Assembly: GCA_026388865.1 (NCBI GenBank)
Contig: JAPLIX010000245.1
Span: 5,879-12,786 of the forward strand
Length of the DNA stretch: 6,908 nt
Direction: 5' to 3'
DNA from: Pseudomonadota bacterium
Lineage (GTDB): Bacteria; Desulfobacterota; WTBG01; CAIYCZ01
Position 1 is the first letter of the stretch. The number at the start of each line of letters is the position of its first letter. Below the pieces are notes generated by a model. That model saw only the letters and a program-made list of their open reading frames with translations, had not been told where the DNA came from and made no database searches. A program made the position numbers and the translations under genes. This document shows positions 1-6,238 of this stretch, piece after piece.

Positions 1-1686
1 CAGCATTTCCTGTGCATGCGCCCTGGTCTTCTCGGTGATATTTTTCCCGCCCAGCATCCTGGTGATCTCATCAATACGCTCATCGTCATCAAGCAGTTTC
101 ACCGAGGTCACGGTCCTTCCGTCCTGTATGCATTTACGTACACTGAAGTGGGCCATACCGAAGCAGGCGATCTGGGGCAGATGGGTAATACAGAGCACCT
201 GGTGGGTGCGGGAAATCTCTTTCAGCTTTTCCCCGACAGACTCGGCCACAGCTCCGCCTATCCCTGCATCAACCTCATCAAAAAGGAGCGTGCCCACCCG
301 GTAATGCCCGGCCAGTATTTTTTTAATGGCCAGCACTATGCGTGAGAGTTCCCCCCCGGAAGCGATTTTTGACAGCGGCCGCGGCTCTTCTCCCACATTG
401 GGAGCAATATAGAACTCTGCCGTATCCATGCCCCGGGCATGAAGTCCCCCGAGACCGCAGGAAGCATCTTCAGATTCAGGGCGTTCAACCTTCTCCACCA
501 TGGTAAAAAACCCGGTCTTTTTCATGCCGATGGTTGCAAGCTCCTGCTCTATGAACTTCTTCAGCTTCTGAGCAGCCTGCTGACGCTTGTGTGAAATCTC
601 TTCAGCCATCTTCCACAGCAACTGAGCTTCTCTTTTCAGCTCTTCTGTTATGGTGTCTATCCGTTGCGAGCTTCCCTGGAGCGCATTCAGTTCCTGCTGA
701 ATTTCCTGCTGATAGGATATCAGTTCAGCCGCGGGCTTCCCGTACTTTTTTTTCAGCCGCTGCAGGTCACTCAGCCGGTTCTCAACCCATTCACGCCTGC
801 TGCTGTCCAGAGGTATCTTTTCCGCATAGCTGCGAAGAGAAAGCGCTACATCCTCCAGATTGATGATCAAAGAGTTAAGATTTTCCTTTTGCGGGCTCAG
901 TGCAACATCAATAGCCGCGGCTTCTTCAACTGAGCCTAAAGCCTTTTTAAGATTACCAAGCAGAGAAACATCCGCCTCATACAGCGCTGCATACACACCA
1001 TAGGTCTTTTCATACAGCTTTTCTGCGTGGGCAAGGATCTGCCGTTCTTTCAGTAATTCTTCTTCCTCCCCCGGCACCAGCTGCGCTTTTTCAAGCTCGT
1101 CATATTGAAACGAGAGCAGCTCGCGGCGCTGTGCTTTATTTTTCTCCAGCTCTTGGAGCCCGGTCAGTTCCCTATGCGTATCATTAAAAAGGTTAAAATG
1201 TTCCTGGTAGGTGCTGCGCAGCGGCAGCAGGCCGCCGTAGGTATCAAGAATGTCCAGATGGTTTTCAGTCTGCAGGAGGAGTTGCTGGGAGTATTGCCCC
1301 GATATATCAATCAGCGATCCGCCGAGCTGTGAGAGCATCTGCATGGTAGCGAGGCGGTCGCCAATAAGTATTTTATTTTTTCCTGAGCGTGAGATTATGC
1401 GCCGGATGATGAGCTGGTCCTGAACGCTGTCAATGCCCCACGACGTAAGACACTGCCGGGTCTCAGGACATGCTTCAAGATCAAACACAGCTTCGACCAC
1501 AGCTTCGTCTTGTGCCGTGCGGATGAGGTCAGTTGATGCCCGGCCTCCGAGCAGCAGGTTCAGCGCGCCGACAATTATCGATTTACCCGCCCCTGTTTCT
1601 CCTGAGAGGACGTTAAGCCCTTCCAGGAAAGAAAGATGGAGAGAATCAATGATTGCAAAGTCCTTTATGAACAGGTCCCGCAACAT
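1..1686 (-). CDS. recN: DNA repair protein RecN, C-terminal end cut by window edge
   Basis: RecN is an SMC-like ATPase that acts at double-strand breaks and supports RecA-dependent recombinational repair in the cytoplasm. The frame is open for 562 codons from ATG at 1686 to base 1, about the full family length (roughly 550-570), so only the last few residues and the stop should be missing. Visible in order: N-terminal ATPase half with Walker A GETGAGKS (residues 29-36); the RecN-type GQ box, here GQYSQQ (130-135); a Gln/Glu/Lys-rich coiled-coil stretch (about 150-390); ABC signature SGGELSR (443-449); Walker B LLFDEVD (467-473) followed by AGIGG; and the H-loop histidine in ITHLP (H502). The ATG lies 9 nt after the nadK stop, and no good Shine-Dalgarno is at normal spacing, so co-transcription and coupling with nadK are inferred. 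RecN is commonly SOS-controlled, but no LexA box was recognised here. Identification is very secure. Confidence 0.96.
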   Translation of the reverse strand, partial: MLRDLFIKDFAIIDSLHLSFLEGLNVLSGETGAGKSIIVGALNLLLGGRASTDLIRTAQDEAVVEAVFDLEACPETRQCLTSWGIDSVQDQLIIRRIISRSGKNKILIGDRLATMQMLSQLGGSLIDISGQYSQQLLLQTENHLDILDTYGGLLPLRSTYQEHFNLFNDTHRELTGLQELEKNKAQRRELLSFQYDELEKAQLVPGEEEELLKERQILAHAEKLYEKTYGVYAALYEADVSLLGNLKKALGSVEEAAAIDVALSPQKENLNSLIINLEDVALSLRSYAEKIPLDSSRREWVENRLSDLQRLKKKYGKPAAELISYQQEIQQELNALQGSSQRIDTITEELKREAQLLWKMAEEISHKRQQAAQKLKKFIEQELATIGMKKTGFFTMVEKVERPESEDASCGLGGLHARGMDTAEFYIAPNVGEEPRPLSKIASGGELSRIVLAIKKILAGHYRVGTLLFDEVDAGIGGAVAESVGEKLKEISRTHQVLCITHLPQIACFGMAHFSVRKCIQDGRTVTSVKLLDDDERIDEITRMLGGKNITEKTRAHAQEML

Positions 1687-1695
1687 GTTAGTTTC

Positions 1696-2553
1696 TTATC
1701 GCTCCCCCCAGCGCAGTTTTTCTTTGAGCACTTCAAAGTAATCACAAAAAGGCGATTTAACCAGAGCCATCGCACTGCCTGATTTGCGCACTTCCACACA
1801 GTCATCCTTCTGCAGCCGCATGCCGATCTGGCCGTCCATGGTGAGAAACACATCTTCATGCTCTGACTGCAAACGAATCTGAATAACACTGTCGTCAGGC
1901 AGTATGATCGGCCGGTTGGTCAGCGTATGCGGACAGATGGGTGTAATGGAAATACAACGCAGCGACGGATAAATGATCGGGCCCCCTGCTGACAGGGAAT
2001 AGGCGGTTGATCCGGTCGGGGTGCAGATTATCAGCCCATCTGCTTTGAAGGTGTTAAGATACTGCGCGTTAACGGTGGTCTCGAGATCAATAATGCGGGC
2101 CATTGCGCCCTTGTTTATCACTACATCATTTAAGATCCGGTACGTTTCATGCGGCGTCCCGTTTCTGACCAGCGCCACCTCTAAAAGCATCCTGCTGTCA
2201 ATGGTATACCTGCCGGCAATAATCTGTTCCAGCAGGTTAAATATCTCATCCGCCCGGATTTCAGTTAAAAACCCGAGTCCGCCAAGGTTGACGGGGATGA
2301 TGAGAACTTTTTCGCTTCCCGGGATGCGCGCAACGCTCAGCAGCGTGCCGTCACCCCCCAGCACGACAACTGCTTCTACAGATAGAATGAGTTCGAGAGG
2401 ATCTACCCGCTGCGCCTGGTTCGTTATAATGTTTAAGTCTTTCTCAATATAGACTGCCAGACCTCGTTCCGCACACCAGGAACATATTTGTTTTGTCAGT
2501 TCCCTGGCTTCTGAGCGGCCTTTTTTAGCAATAATACCTATAGTCTTCATCAT
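1696..2553 (-). CDS. nadK: NAD kinase
   Basis: This enzyme phosphorylates NAD+ (with ATP or polyphosphate) to NADP+, the only route to the NADP pool, in the cytoplasm. The 285 residues match the usual family length. Diagnostic motifs: GGDGT at 66-70 with the catalytic Asp68; NDVVINK at 142-148; the NAD-binding stretch DGLIICTPTGSTAYS (172-186) running into GGPII (190-194); TPICPHTLTNRP (204-215); and the C-terminal DGQ (240-242). The protein begins Met-Met-Lys, and either ATG (2551-2553 or 2548-2550) could be used. The sequence before it is T/A-rich with only a distant GGAA, so there is no convincing Shine-Dalgarno. It is the first gene of a leftward nadK-recN unit, an arrangement known from many bacteria, and is divergent from the antiporter gene. 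No clear sigma-70 promoter for it could be singled out in the spacer. Confidence 0.97.
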   Translation of the reverse strand: MMKTIGIIAKKGRSEARELTKQICSWCAERGLAVYIEKDLNIITNQAQRVDPLELILSVEAVVVLGGDGTLLSVARIPGSEKVLIIPVNLGGLGFLTEIRADEIFNLLEQIIAGRYTIDSRMLLEVALVRNGTPHETYRILNDVVINKGAMARIIDLETTVNAQYLNTFKADGLIICTPTGSTAYSLSAGGPIIYPSLRCISITPICPHTLTNRPIILPDDSVIQIRLQSEHEDVFLTMDGQIGMRLQKDDCVEVRKSGSAMALVKSPFCDYFEVLKEKLRWGER

Positions 2554-2574
2554 TAAAAAATAAGTGTTCCGGGG

Positions 2575-2720
2575 TCAGGGTTTCGGCTTTTTTAATGCAA
2601 AATCTTTAACATGATTGATTGCCCCTGTCCAATCAAAAAATTATCAGGCGGCAATTCATGACGCAGAAAAATTTCATTTGCTTTTTTCAGACACTTCTTG
2701 TAGCTTTTGTCCCTGATTTG
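2575..2720 (-). pseudogene. Possible decayed 3' end of an unidentified gene
   Basis: On the minus strand a stop-free frame from 2720 reads as a Lys-rich, protein-like segment beginning QIRDKSYKKCLKKANE and continuing IFLRHELPPDNF up to a run of six T. Without a frame change it ends at a TAA at 2592-2594. If one T were added to the run, the reading would continue FDWTGAINHVKDFALKKPKP and stop at TGA (2575-2577). There is no start codon or ribosome site, and a TAA stands directly upstream at 2721-2723. This could be the remnant of a truncated, frameshifted gene, or it could be chance. I do not recognise the family, and nothing beyond amino-acid composition supports it. Confidence 0.2.
2615..2636. 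repeat. 7-bp inverted repeat in the nadK/antiporter spacer
   Basis: TTGATTG (2615-2621) and CAATCAA (2630-2636) are exact inverse complements separated by 8 bp. The GC content is low and no T-run follows in either orientation that would make a terminator, so if functional it is more likely a protein-binding dyad in the divergent control region. It also falls inside the possible gene remnant on the minus strand, so it may be coincidental. Confidence 0.3.
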
Positions 2721-2753
2721 TTAGTCCGGGAAGATGCTTACACAAATTATATT
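2718..2753 (+). promoter_or_regulatory. Weak promoter-like elements before the antiporter gene
   Basis: A good -10 match TATATT lies at 2748-2753, about 30 nt before the antiporter ATG. The nearest -35-like hexamer, TTGTTA at 2718-2723, is 24 nt away, which is too far for a standard sigma-70 promoter. Only the -10 is persuasive. If used, it would give a short leader that still contains the Shine-Dalgarno at 2772-2777. Confidence 0.25.
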
Positions 2754-2782
2754 GCTTCTATGTAACAGCGCGGGAGGCTGCG

Positions 2783-4327
2783 ATGGTTAAACGATTCTTA
2801 TTGTGTTTCAGTATTGCGGTGTTCTGTTTTATCAGTCTCTTGCAGGTCATGGATCTGCAGCCGGCAAATGCGCAAGAGAGCGCACCAATAGCCGCTGACA
2901 CACCCTCAAAAGTTTCTGCCGCGCAGGAAAGCAATGCTGCCGTAGCACACACTGACGCGCAGGAGCATTTAGGTAAAATGCTTTCCTACTGGTCGGTACT
3001 GCCGTTCATTGTTATCCTGCTGTCCATTGCAATCATACCGCTTTTGCAAGGAGAATGGTGGGAATCGCATCTCAATAAGGGAACGGTAAGTGTCCTGTGC
3101 TCCCTGCCGATAATGGCCTATCTCATTTCATTTGGGCCTCTGGGGCAGGGAGTCATTGCAGATATCCTGCATGATTATTATGCTTTTATAGTCTTACTGA
3201 TAGCGCTCTTTACCATATCAGGAGGCATCTATCTTGAGGGAAACCTGAAGGCATCGCCGCTGGTCAATACGGTGTTTTTAGGGCTGGGCGCGCTGCTCGC
3301 CAGTTTTATCGGCACCACCGGAGCTTCGATGCTCCTCATCAGGCCCCTGCTTACCACCAACCAGCAGCGGAATAGAAAGGTCCATATATTTATTTTTTTC
3401 ACTTTCCTGGTTGGCAACATCGGCGGCTCGTTGCTGCCGCTGGGCGATCCACCACTGTTTCTTGGCTATCTGTTCGGCGTGCCGTTTTTCTGGACTCTGC
3501 GCCTGTGGCCGGTGTGGCTGACTGAAGTTGGGCTCCTCCTTACCGTTTTCTATATCTGGGATACCTGGGCATACGCTAAGGAAACCCCAGAAGCTACCAC
3601 GCGGGATGAGAAAGAAAAAGCCAAATTAAAAATACATGGCGTGTTCAATCTGAACCTTATTTTCGGTGTGCTTCTGTCGGTGATTTTCTTAAGGACCTAC
3701 CACGTCGGCGAATATACGGTAGACCTTTTCTGGATGCAGCAGCCGGTCATGATCCTGCTGACGCTCATTTCTGTTCTCCATGATGCAAATAAGAAGAAAG
3801 CTGCCCACCATGGCGGACAATCTCTTTATCAATCACCCCGGGAACGCAACGGTTTTACTTTTGATGCTATTCTTGAGGTGGCTATACTTTTTATCGGCAT
3901 ATTCATTACCATGACACCCGCCATCTGCCTTTTAAAGGCTCATGGCGCGGAGTCCGGCGTTACACATGCCTGGCAGTTCTTCTGGATGTCCGGCGGCCTG
4001 AGCTCATTTCTGGATAACGCCCCTACCTATGCTACCTACTTTGCTCTCGGCCAAGGGGTGACCAAGGGGCTTCTTGCCTCGCACCCGGATATTCCGGTTG
4101 TACTTGCCAACGGCGCGCCGATTACCGAGCAGATTTTGATGGCCATATCCTTGGGCTCGGTCTTCATGGGTGCCAACTCCTATATTGGCAATGCTCCTAA
4201 TTTTATGATCAAGTCTATCTGCGAAGGGACAAAAGTGAAGATGCCAAGCTTCTTCGGTTATATGATTTACTCCATGGCTATTTTGATCCCGTCTTTTCTT
4301 CTGATTATGTTTATTTATCTCTTATAA
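2783..4327 (+). CDS. Na+/H+ antiporter-like membrane transporter (NhaD/CitMHS-like, ion transporter superfamily)
   Basis: A 514-residue polytopic inner-membrane protein, probably exchanging Na+ for H+ (family annotations also say putative citrate transport). It begins with a signal-peptide-like stretch (residues 1-30, basic N-end, hydrophobic core, ANA cleavage-type site) and an Ala/Gln/Ser-rich polar linker to about residue 62. Hydrophobic segments then run from about 68 to the C-terminus, with a charged cytoplasmic-type loop at 264-285 and another at 333-358. Family-type motifs are GTTGASM (177-183), GDPP (221-224), SFLDNAPTYATYF (408-420, the conserved DNAPT-type re-entrant segment) and GANSYIGNAPN (463-473). 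The ATG has a strong GGGAGG (2772-2777) five bases upstream. It is divergent from nadK and probably monocistronic, since a 107-bp structured gap follows. The substrate cannot be fixed from sequence; the superfamily assignment is firm. Confidence 0.85.
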   Translation: MVKRFLLCFSIAVFCFISLLQVMDLQPANAQESAPIAADTPSKVSAAQESNAAVAHTDAQEHLGKMLSYWSVLPFIVILLSIAIIPLLQGEWWESHLNKGTVSVLCSLPIMAYLISFGPLGQGVIADILHDYYAFIVLLIALFTISGGIYLEGNLKASPLVNTVFLGLGALLASFIGTTGASMLLIRPLLTTNQQRNRKVHIFIFFTFLVGNIGGSLLPLGDPPLFLGYLFGVPFFWTLRLWPVWLTEVGLLLTVFYIWDTWAYAKETPEATTRDEKEKAKLKIHGVFNLNLIFGVLLSVIFLRTYHVGEYTVDLFWMQQPVMILLTLISVLHDANKKKAAHHGGQSLYQSPRERNGFTFDAILEVAILFIGIFITMTPAICLLKAHGAESGVTHAWQFFWMSGGLSSFLDNAPTYATYFALGQGVTKGLLASHPDIPVVLANGAPITEQILMAISLGSVFMGANSYIGNAPNFMIKSICEGTKVKMPSFFGYMIYSMAILIPSFLLIMFIYLL

Positions 4328-4364
4328 ATTCTAAGCAGCCTTTTAAAATAGAACCTGCAGACAT

Positions 4365-4413
4365 GGCAGCAATTGCACATAAATTTTAACTTGAATTTCT
4401 TGCAGTTGCTGCC
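4365..4413. repeat. 13-bp stem dyad between antiporter and hydrolase genes
   Basis: The arm at 4365-4377 (GGCAGCAATTGCA) pairs with 4401-4413 (TGCAGTTGCTGCC) over 13 positions with a single T-G wobble. The 23-nt interior can itself pair AAATT (4381-4385) with AATTT (4394-4398). It starts 37 nt after the antiporter stop. No T-run follows on the plus strand, so it is not a classical terminator. The right arm overlaps the -35-like hexamers of the hydrolase promoter candidates, so an operator role or an mRNA 3'-end-stabilising role are both possible. Confidence 0.6.
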
Positions 4414-4428
4414 CGATAATAATAATAT
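4391..4428 (+). promoter_or_regulatory. Overlapping sigma-70-like promoter candidates for the hydrolase gene
   Basis: Two element pairs overlap. One is TTGAAT (4391-4396) with GATAAT (4415-4420) at 18-nt spacing. The other is TTGCAG (4400-4405) with TAATAT (4423-4428) at 17-nt spacing. The first would start transcription about 8 nt before the hydrolase ATG, and the second essentially on it. The AT-rich repeats (ATAATAATAAT) make the -10 match easier to get by chance, so confidence is moderate. Confidence 0.45.
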
Positions 4429-4434
4429 GCATAA

Positions 4435-5292
4435 ATGCTGAAACACGCCACTGTCGACTACCAGGGAACACCTCTGCATCTGACCATATATGAAACTGGT
4501 TCAGATGCCCCATCACTTATTTTTATCCACGGCATGTCCATGCATGCGGGCGGCTATGTCAACACTATTCCAAACGCCAATTTTCTGAAAGCCCTTTCTG
4601 AGCAGGGGTTTAATGTTATCGGTATCGACTTGCAGGGCCATGGCCGCAGCGGCGGCACCCGCGGCCTGTTTACCTATAAAGATTTAATGGGTAATATTTC
4701 CCGTGCTGTAGACTATGCGCGTGAGCATTACACTGACCGGATCGGCATAACCGGCAGCAGCATGGGCGGGGTACTTTCGTTTTATGCGGCGCTGGAAGAC
4801 CCGCGCATCAAGGCCGCTGTGTGCCATAATGTTTTAGACCTGCGAGATGTAACGCCTATGTTTTATTTAAGACGTCACTATCTTATTTTTTATTTTGGCA
4901 GAATTATAAAACCTGTTGCCCGTTATCTTAACTGGCTTCCCATGCCTATACTTGGTTATATTAAGCTAAGAGATGTCTTTGATAAAAAAGAAAACATCAA
5001 ACATATAATTAGAGACCCTTTTATCACCCGTTCTTACCGCTGCAGTTCCTGGATATCTGTTTTTCTTGATCCATCTGATAAACCTGCCATAGAAGAACAG
5101 CAGACTCCGGTACGTATTATTCTGGGTGAAAAAGATAAGCTTTTCCCCCCTGCCTATACCCGGACTTTCTATGAGCGGCTCAAATGCACTAAGGACCTGT
5201 TGATTGTTCCCAGTGCAGGGCACATGCTGCTGCTGGAGCATATAAATATTGCCGTGCCGCTGGTGGCGGAGTGGTTCTGGAGGACACTATAG
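4435..5292 (+). CDS. Alpha/beta hydrolase, monoacylglycerol lipase/lysophospholipase-like
   Basis: A 285-residue serine hydrolase of the alpha/beta fold, likely an esterase or lipase acting on a small ester or lipid in the cytoplasm (no signal peptide). Motifs: HG oxyanion motif (32-33) after the strand SLIFI; DLQGHGRSGG (65-74), typical of the monoacylglycerol lipase/lysophospholipase group; nucleophile elbow GSSMG with Ser109 (107-111); probable acid Asp234 in GEKD; and catalytic His263 in AGH. A cap region of about 135-215 separates the core halves and is Arg/Tyr/Phe-rich, which fits an interfacial or lipid-binding lid. The ATG at 4435 is fixed: the codon before it is TAA (4432-4434), and the next in-frame Met lies after the oxyanion motif. 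There is no Shine-Dalgarno, only A/T repeats, so leaderless translation is plausible. The four-codon frame ATG CAT AAA TGC TGA (4427-4441) overlaps the start. The true substrate is unknown. Confidence 0.88.
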   Translation: MLKHATVDYQGTPLHLTIYETGSDAPSLIFIHGMSMHAGGYVNTIPNANFLKALSEQGFNVIGIDLQGHGRSGGTRGLFTYKDLMGNISRAVDYAREHYTDRIGITGSSMGGVLSFYAALEDPRIKAAVCHNVLDLRDVTPMFYLRRHYLIFYFGRIIKPVARYLNWLPMPILGYIKLRDVFDKKENIKHIIRDPFITRSYRCSSWISVFLDPSDKPAIEEQQTPVRIILGEKDKLFPPAYTRTFYERLKCTKDLLIVPSAGHMLLLEHINIAVPLVAEWFWRTL

Positions 5293-5306
5293 CAACATAT
5301 TTTCCA

Positions 5307-5355
5307 TTGACAGCTAACCTTAAGCGTATTACGTTATTATCAAAATAAGTAATAC
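5307..5355 (+). promoter_or_regulatory. Promoter and probable autoregulatory operator of vapBC
   Basis: A perfect -35 hexamer TTGACA lies at 5307-5312. At 17-nt spacing the -10 is poor (TACGTT, 5330-5335), while the better-looking TATTAT (5335-5340) is 22 nt away. Over this zone lies an exact inverted repeat, GTATTAC (5326-5332) and GTAATAC (5349-5355), with a 16-bp AT-rich centre, ending just before the antitoxin Shine-Dalgarno GGAGGT (5358-5363). Type II antitoxins and TA complexes usually repress their own operon at such dyads, so this is the natural binding site. The role is inferred. Confidence 0.55.
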
Positions 5356-5370
5356 ATGGAGGTATGATTT

Positions 5371-5601
5371 ATGTCAATTGTAACAACTACCATCAAGGGG
5401 CAGATAGTTATACCCGCAACCATCAGAAAGAAATTCGGTCTTAAACAGGGTTCCAGGGTTAACATCTATGAGCATAACAAGAAAATCATCGTGGAACCTG
5501 TTCACCAGGACCCCGTTGCCGAGGGACGGGGGATATTAAAAACAAAGGGCCGAGTCCTGAAACGCCTGGTGGAGGAGCGTAAAATGGAAGCTAAACGATG
5601 A
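5371..5601 (+). CDS. vapB: Antitoxin VapB, AbrB/SpoVT (MazE-like) DNA-binding fold
   Basis: A 76-residue antitoxin that should neutralise the downstream PIN toxin and repress its own operon. Residues 1-44 form the swapped-hairpin AbrB domain with the classic pattern KGQIVIPATIRKKFGLKQGS (9-28) followed by RVNIYEHNKKIIVEPV. Residues 47-76 are a Lys/Arg/Glu-rich tail, the part that normally wraps the toxin active site. The ATG is preceded by GGAGGT (5358-5363) with 7-nt spacing. The TGA stop overlaps the toxin ATG in ATGA (5598-5601), giving translational coupling. The 7-bp inverted repeat just upstream is its likely operator. Family membership is clear; the VapB rather than MazE name rests on the PIN-domain partner. 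Confidence 0.92.
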   Translation: MSIVTTTIKGQIVIPATIRKKFGLKQGSRVNIYEHNKKIIVEPVHQDPVAEGRGILKTKGRVLKRLVEERKMEAKR

Positions 5602-5999
5602 AACGATATGTGCTTGACAGTTTTGCAATGATTGCTTTTTATGAAGATGAGGACGGCGCTGATATCACCGAAAGAATTCTCAAGGACATAACCTCGAAAA
5701 AGGCTGAGGGTTTTATGTCGATAATTAATTGGGGAGAAATTTATTACAGCACTATGCGAGAACAAGGGGTTGCTGATGCTGAACATATAATAAAACAAAT
5801 GACAAAATATCCCATTAAGCTAATCGATGCCGACAAAGAATTAACCTACCGGGCGGCAAAATTAAAGGCTCAATACAAAATTGCTTACGCGGACTGTTTT
5901 GCCGCCGCTCTTTGCTCCCAGTTAAAAGCTATTCTTGTTACCGGCGATCCTGAATTCAAAAAACTTTCAGACGAAATCTCAATTCACTGGATTGTTTAA
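5598..5999 (+). CDS. vapC: Toxin VapC, PIN-domain ribonuclease
   Basis: A 133-residue PIN-domain endoribonuclease of the VapC type. Relatives cleave tRNA or rRNA to arrest translation, but the target here is unknown. The acidic metal-binding set is complete: Asp7 (YVLDSFA), Glu47 (NWGEIYYS), Asp99 (AYADCFAAAL) and Asp117 (VTGDPEFK), so the toxin should be active. The hydrophobic N-terminal strand and the GDPEF motif near the C-terminus are typical, and the length is normal. The start overlaps the antitoxin stop by 4 nt, with a GGAAG (5586-5590) seven bases upstream inside the antitoxin gene. A hairpin and terminator-like structure follow after about 100 nt. Confidence 0.93.
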   Translation: MKRYVLDSFAMIAFYEDEDGADITERILKDITSKKAEGFMSIINWGEIYYSTMREQGVADAEHIIKQMTKYPIKLIDADKELTYRAAKLKAQYKIAYADCFAAALCSQLKAILVTGDPEFKKLSDEISIHWIV

Positions 6000-6039
6000 T
6001 ACACGATGCCTTAGCAGAGCATTAATTATCATTTGATTT

Positions 6040-6068
6040 GTCGTATAATATCTTGTTAATTTTACGAC
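6040..6068. promoter_or_regulatory. Dyad enclosing a perfect TATAAT box
   Basis: GTCGTA (6040-6045) and TACGAC (6063-6068) are exact inverse complements, with three more pairs inside (6047-6049 with 6059-6061). The perfect -10 hexamer TATAAT occupies 6044-6049, but the hexamers 16-18 nt upstream are only weak -35 matches (for example TTAATT at 6022-6027). It could be a repressed promoter transcribing rightward through the hairpins, or just an AT-rich dyad. Confidence 0.3.
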
Positions 6069-6103
6069 CATGAGCGAAAATTATCTTAAATAAAGCTTCC
6101 CCA

Positions 6104-6141
6104 ACAGTTATTTAATTTAAGTAATGAAATTAAATAACTGT
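6104..6141 (+). repeat. Perfect 15-bp AT-rich hairpin downstream of vapC
   Basis: The arms 6104-6118 (ACAGTTATTTAATTT) and 6127-6141 are exact inverse complements with an 8-nt loop. Only three pairs are GC and no T-run follows directly, so it is not itself a classical terminator. It stands 3 nt before the terminator-like hairpin and may stabilise the vapBC mRNA end, form part of a small RNA, or be a relic of a small mobile repeat. Confidence 0.7.
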
Positions 6142-6142
6142 C

Positions 6143-6182
6143 AGAGCCTGCTATCTGGTCTGTCCCTTCCCGCAGGCTTTTT
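6143..6182 (+). terminator. Rho-independent terminator candidate after vapBC
   Basis: AGCCTGC (6145-6151) pairs exactly with GCAGGCT (6172-6178), extendable by a G-T wobble and an A-T pair outward to 6143/6180, and runs into TTTTT (6178-6182). The 20-nt loop is longer than usual, which weakens the call, but the GC-rich stem plus T-run in the correct orientation after vapBC fits termination. Confidence 0.55.
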
Positions 6183-6238
6183 ACCTGATGGTGTGCAGTT
6201 TTAAACTTCATCCTAAATAAAATTGGGTTAATAGATTC

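Noticed and set aside
16..1741. Plus-strand open frames of 75-109 codons (for example 16-345, 591-863, 1433-1741)
   Set aside because: They lie antisense to recN, which shows every expected ATPase motif in the other strand. Their translations have no recognisable domain and no ribosome sites.
1665..1889. A 74-codon minus-strand frame
   Set aside because: It overlaps the end of nadK and the recN start in another frame. Its Cys/Trp-rich composition is not protein-like.
2021..2452. A 143-codon plus-strand frame
   Set aside because: It is entirely antisense to the conserved NAD-binding core of nadK. The Ser/Thr/Arg-rich translation looks like a shadow.
2758..3420. Minus-strand frames at 2758-2952 and 3229-3420
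   Set aside because: They are antisense to the antiporter signal region and its GTTGASM core, with no start signals of their own.
4365..4413. Reading the 13-bp dyad as a rho-independent terminator of the antiporter gene
   Set aside because: The loop is 23 nt and the stem is followed by CGATAATAATAAT rather than a T-run.
5307..5340. A full consensus sigma-70 promoter for vapBC
   Set aside because: The -35 is perfect, but the only strong -10 match (TATTAT, 5335-5340) is 22 nt away, so a complete consensus promoter cannot be claimed.
4966..5798. Minus-strand frames at 4966-5241 and 5502-5798
   Set aside because: They are antisense to the hydrolase and to vapBC, whose catalytic motifs are intact on the plus strand.
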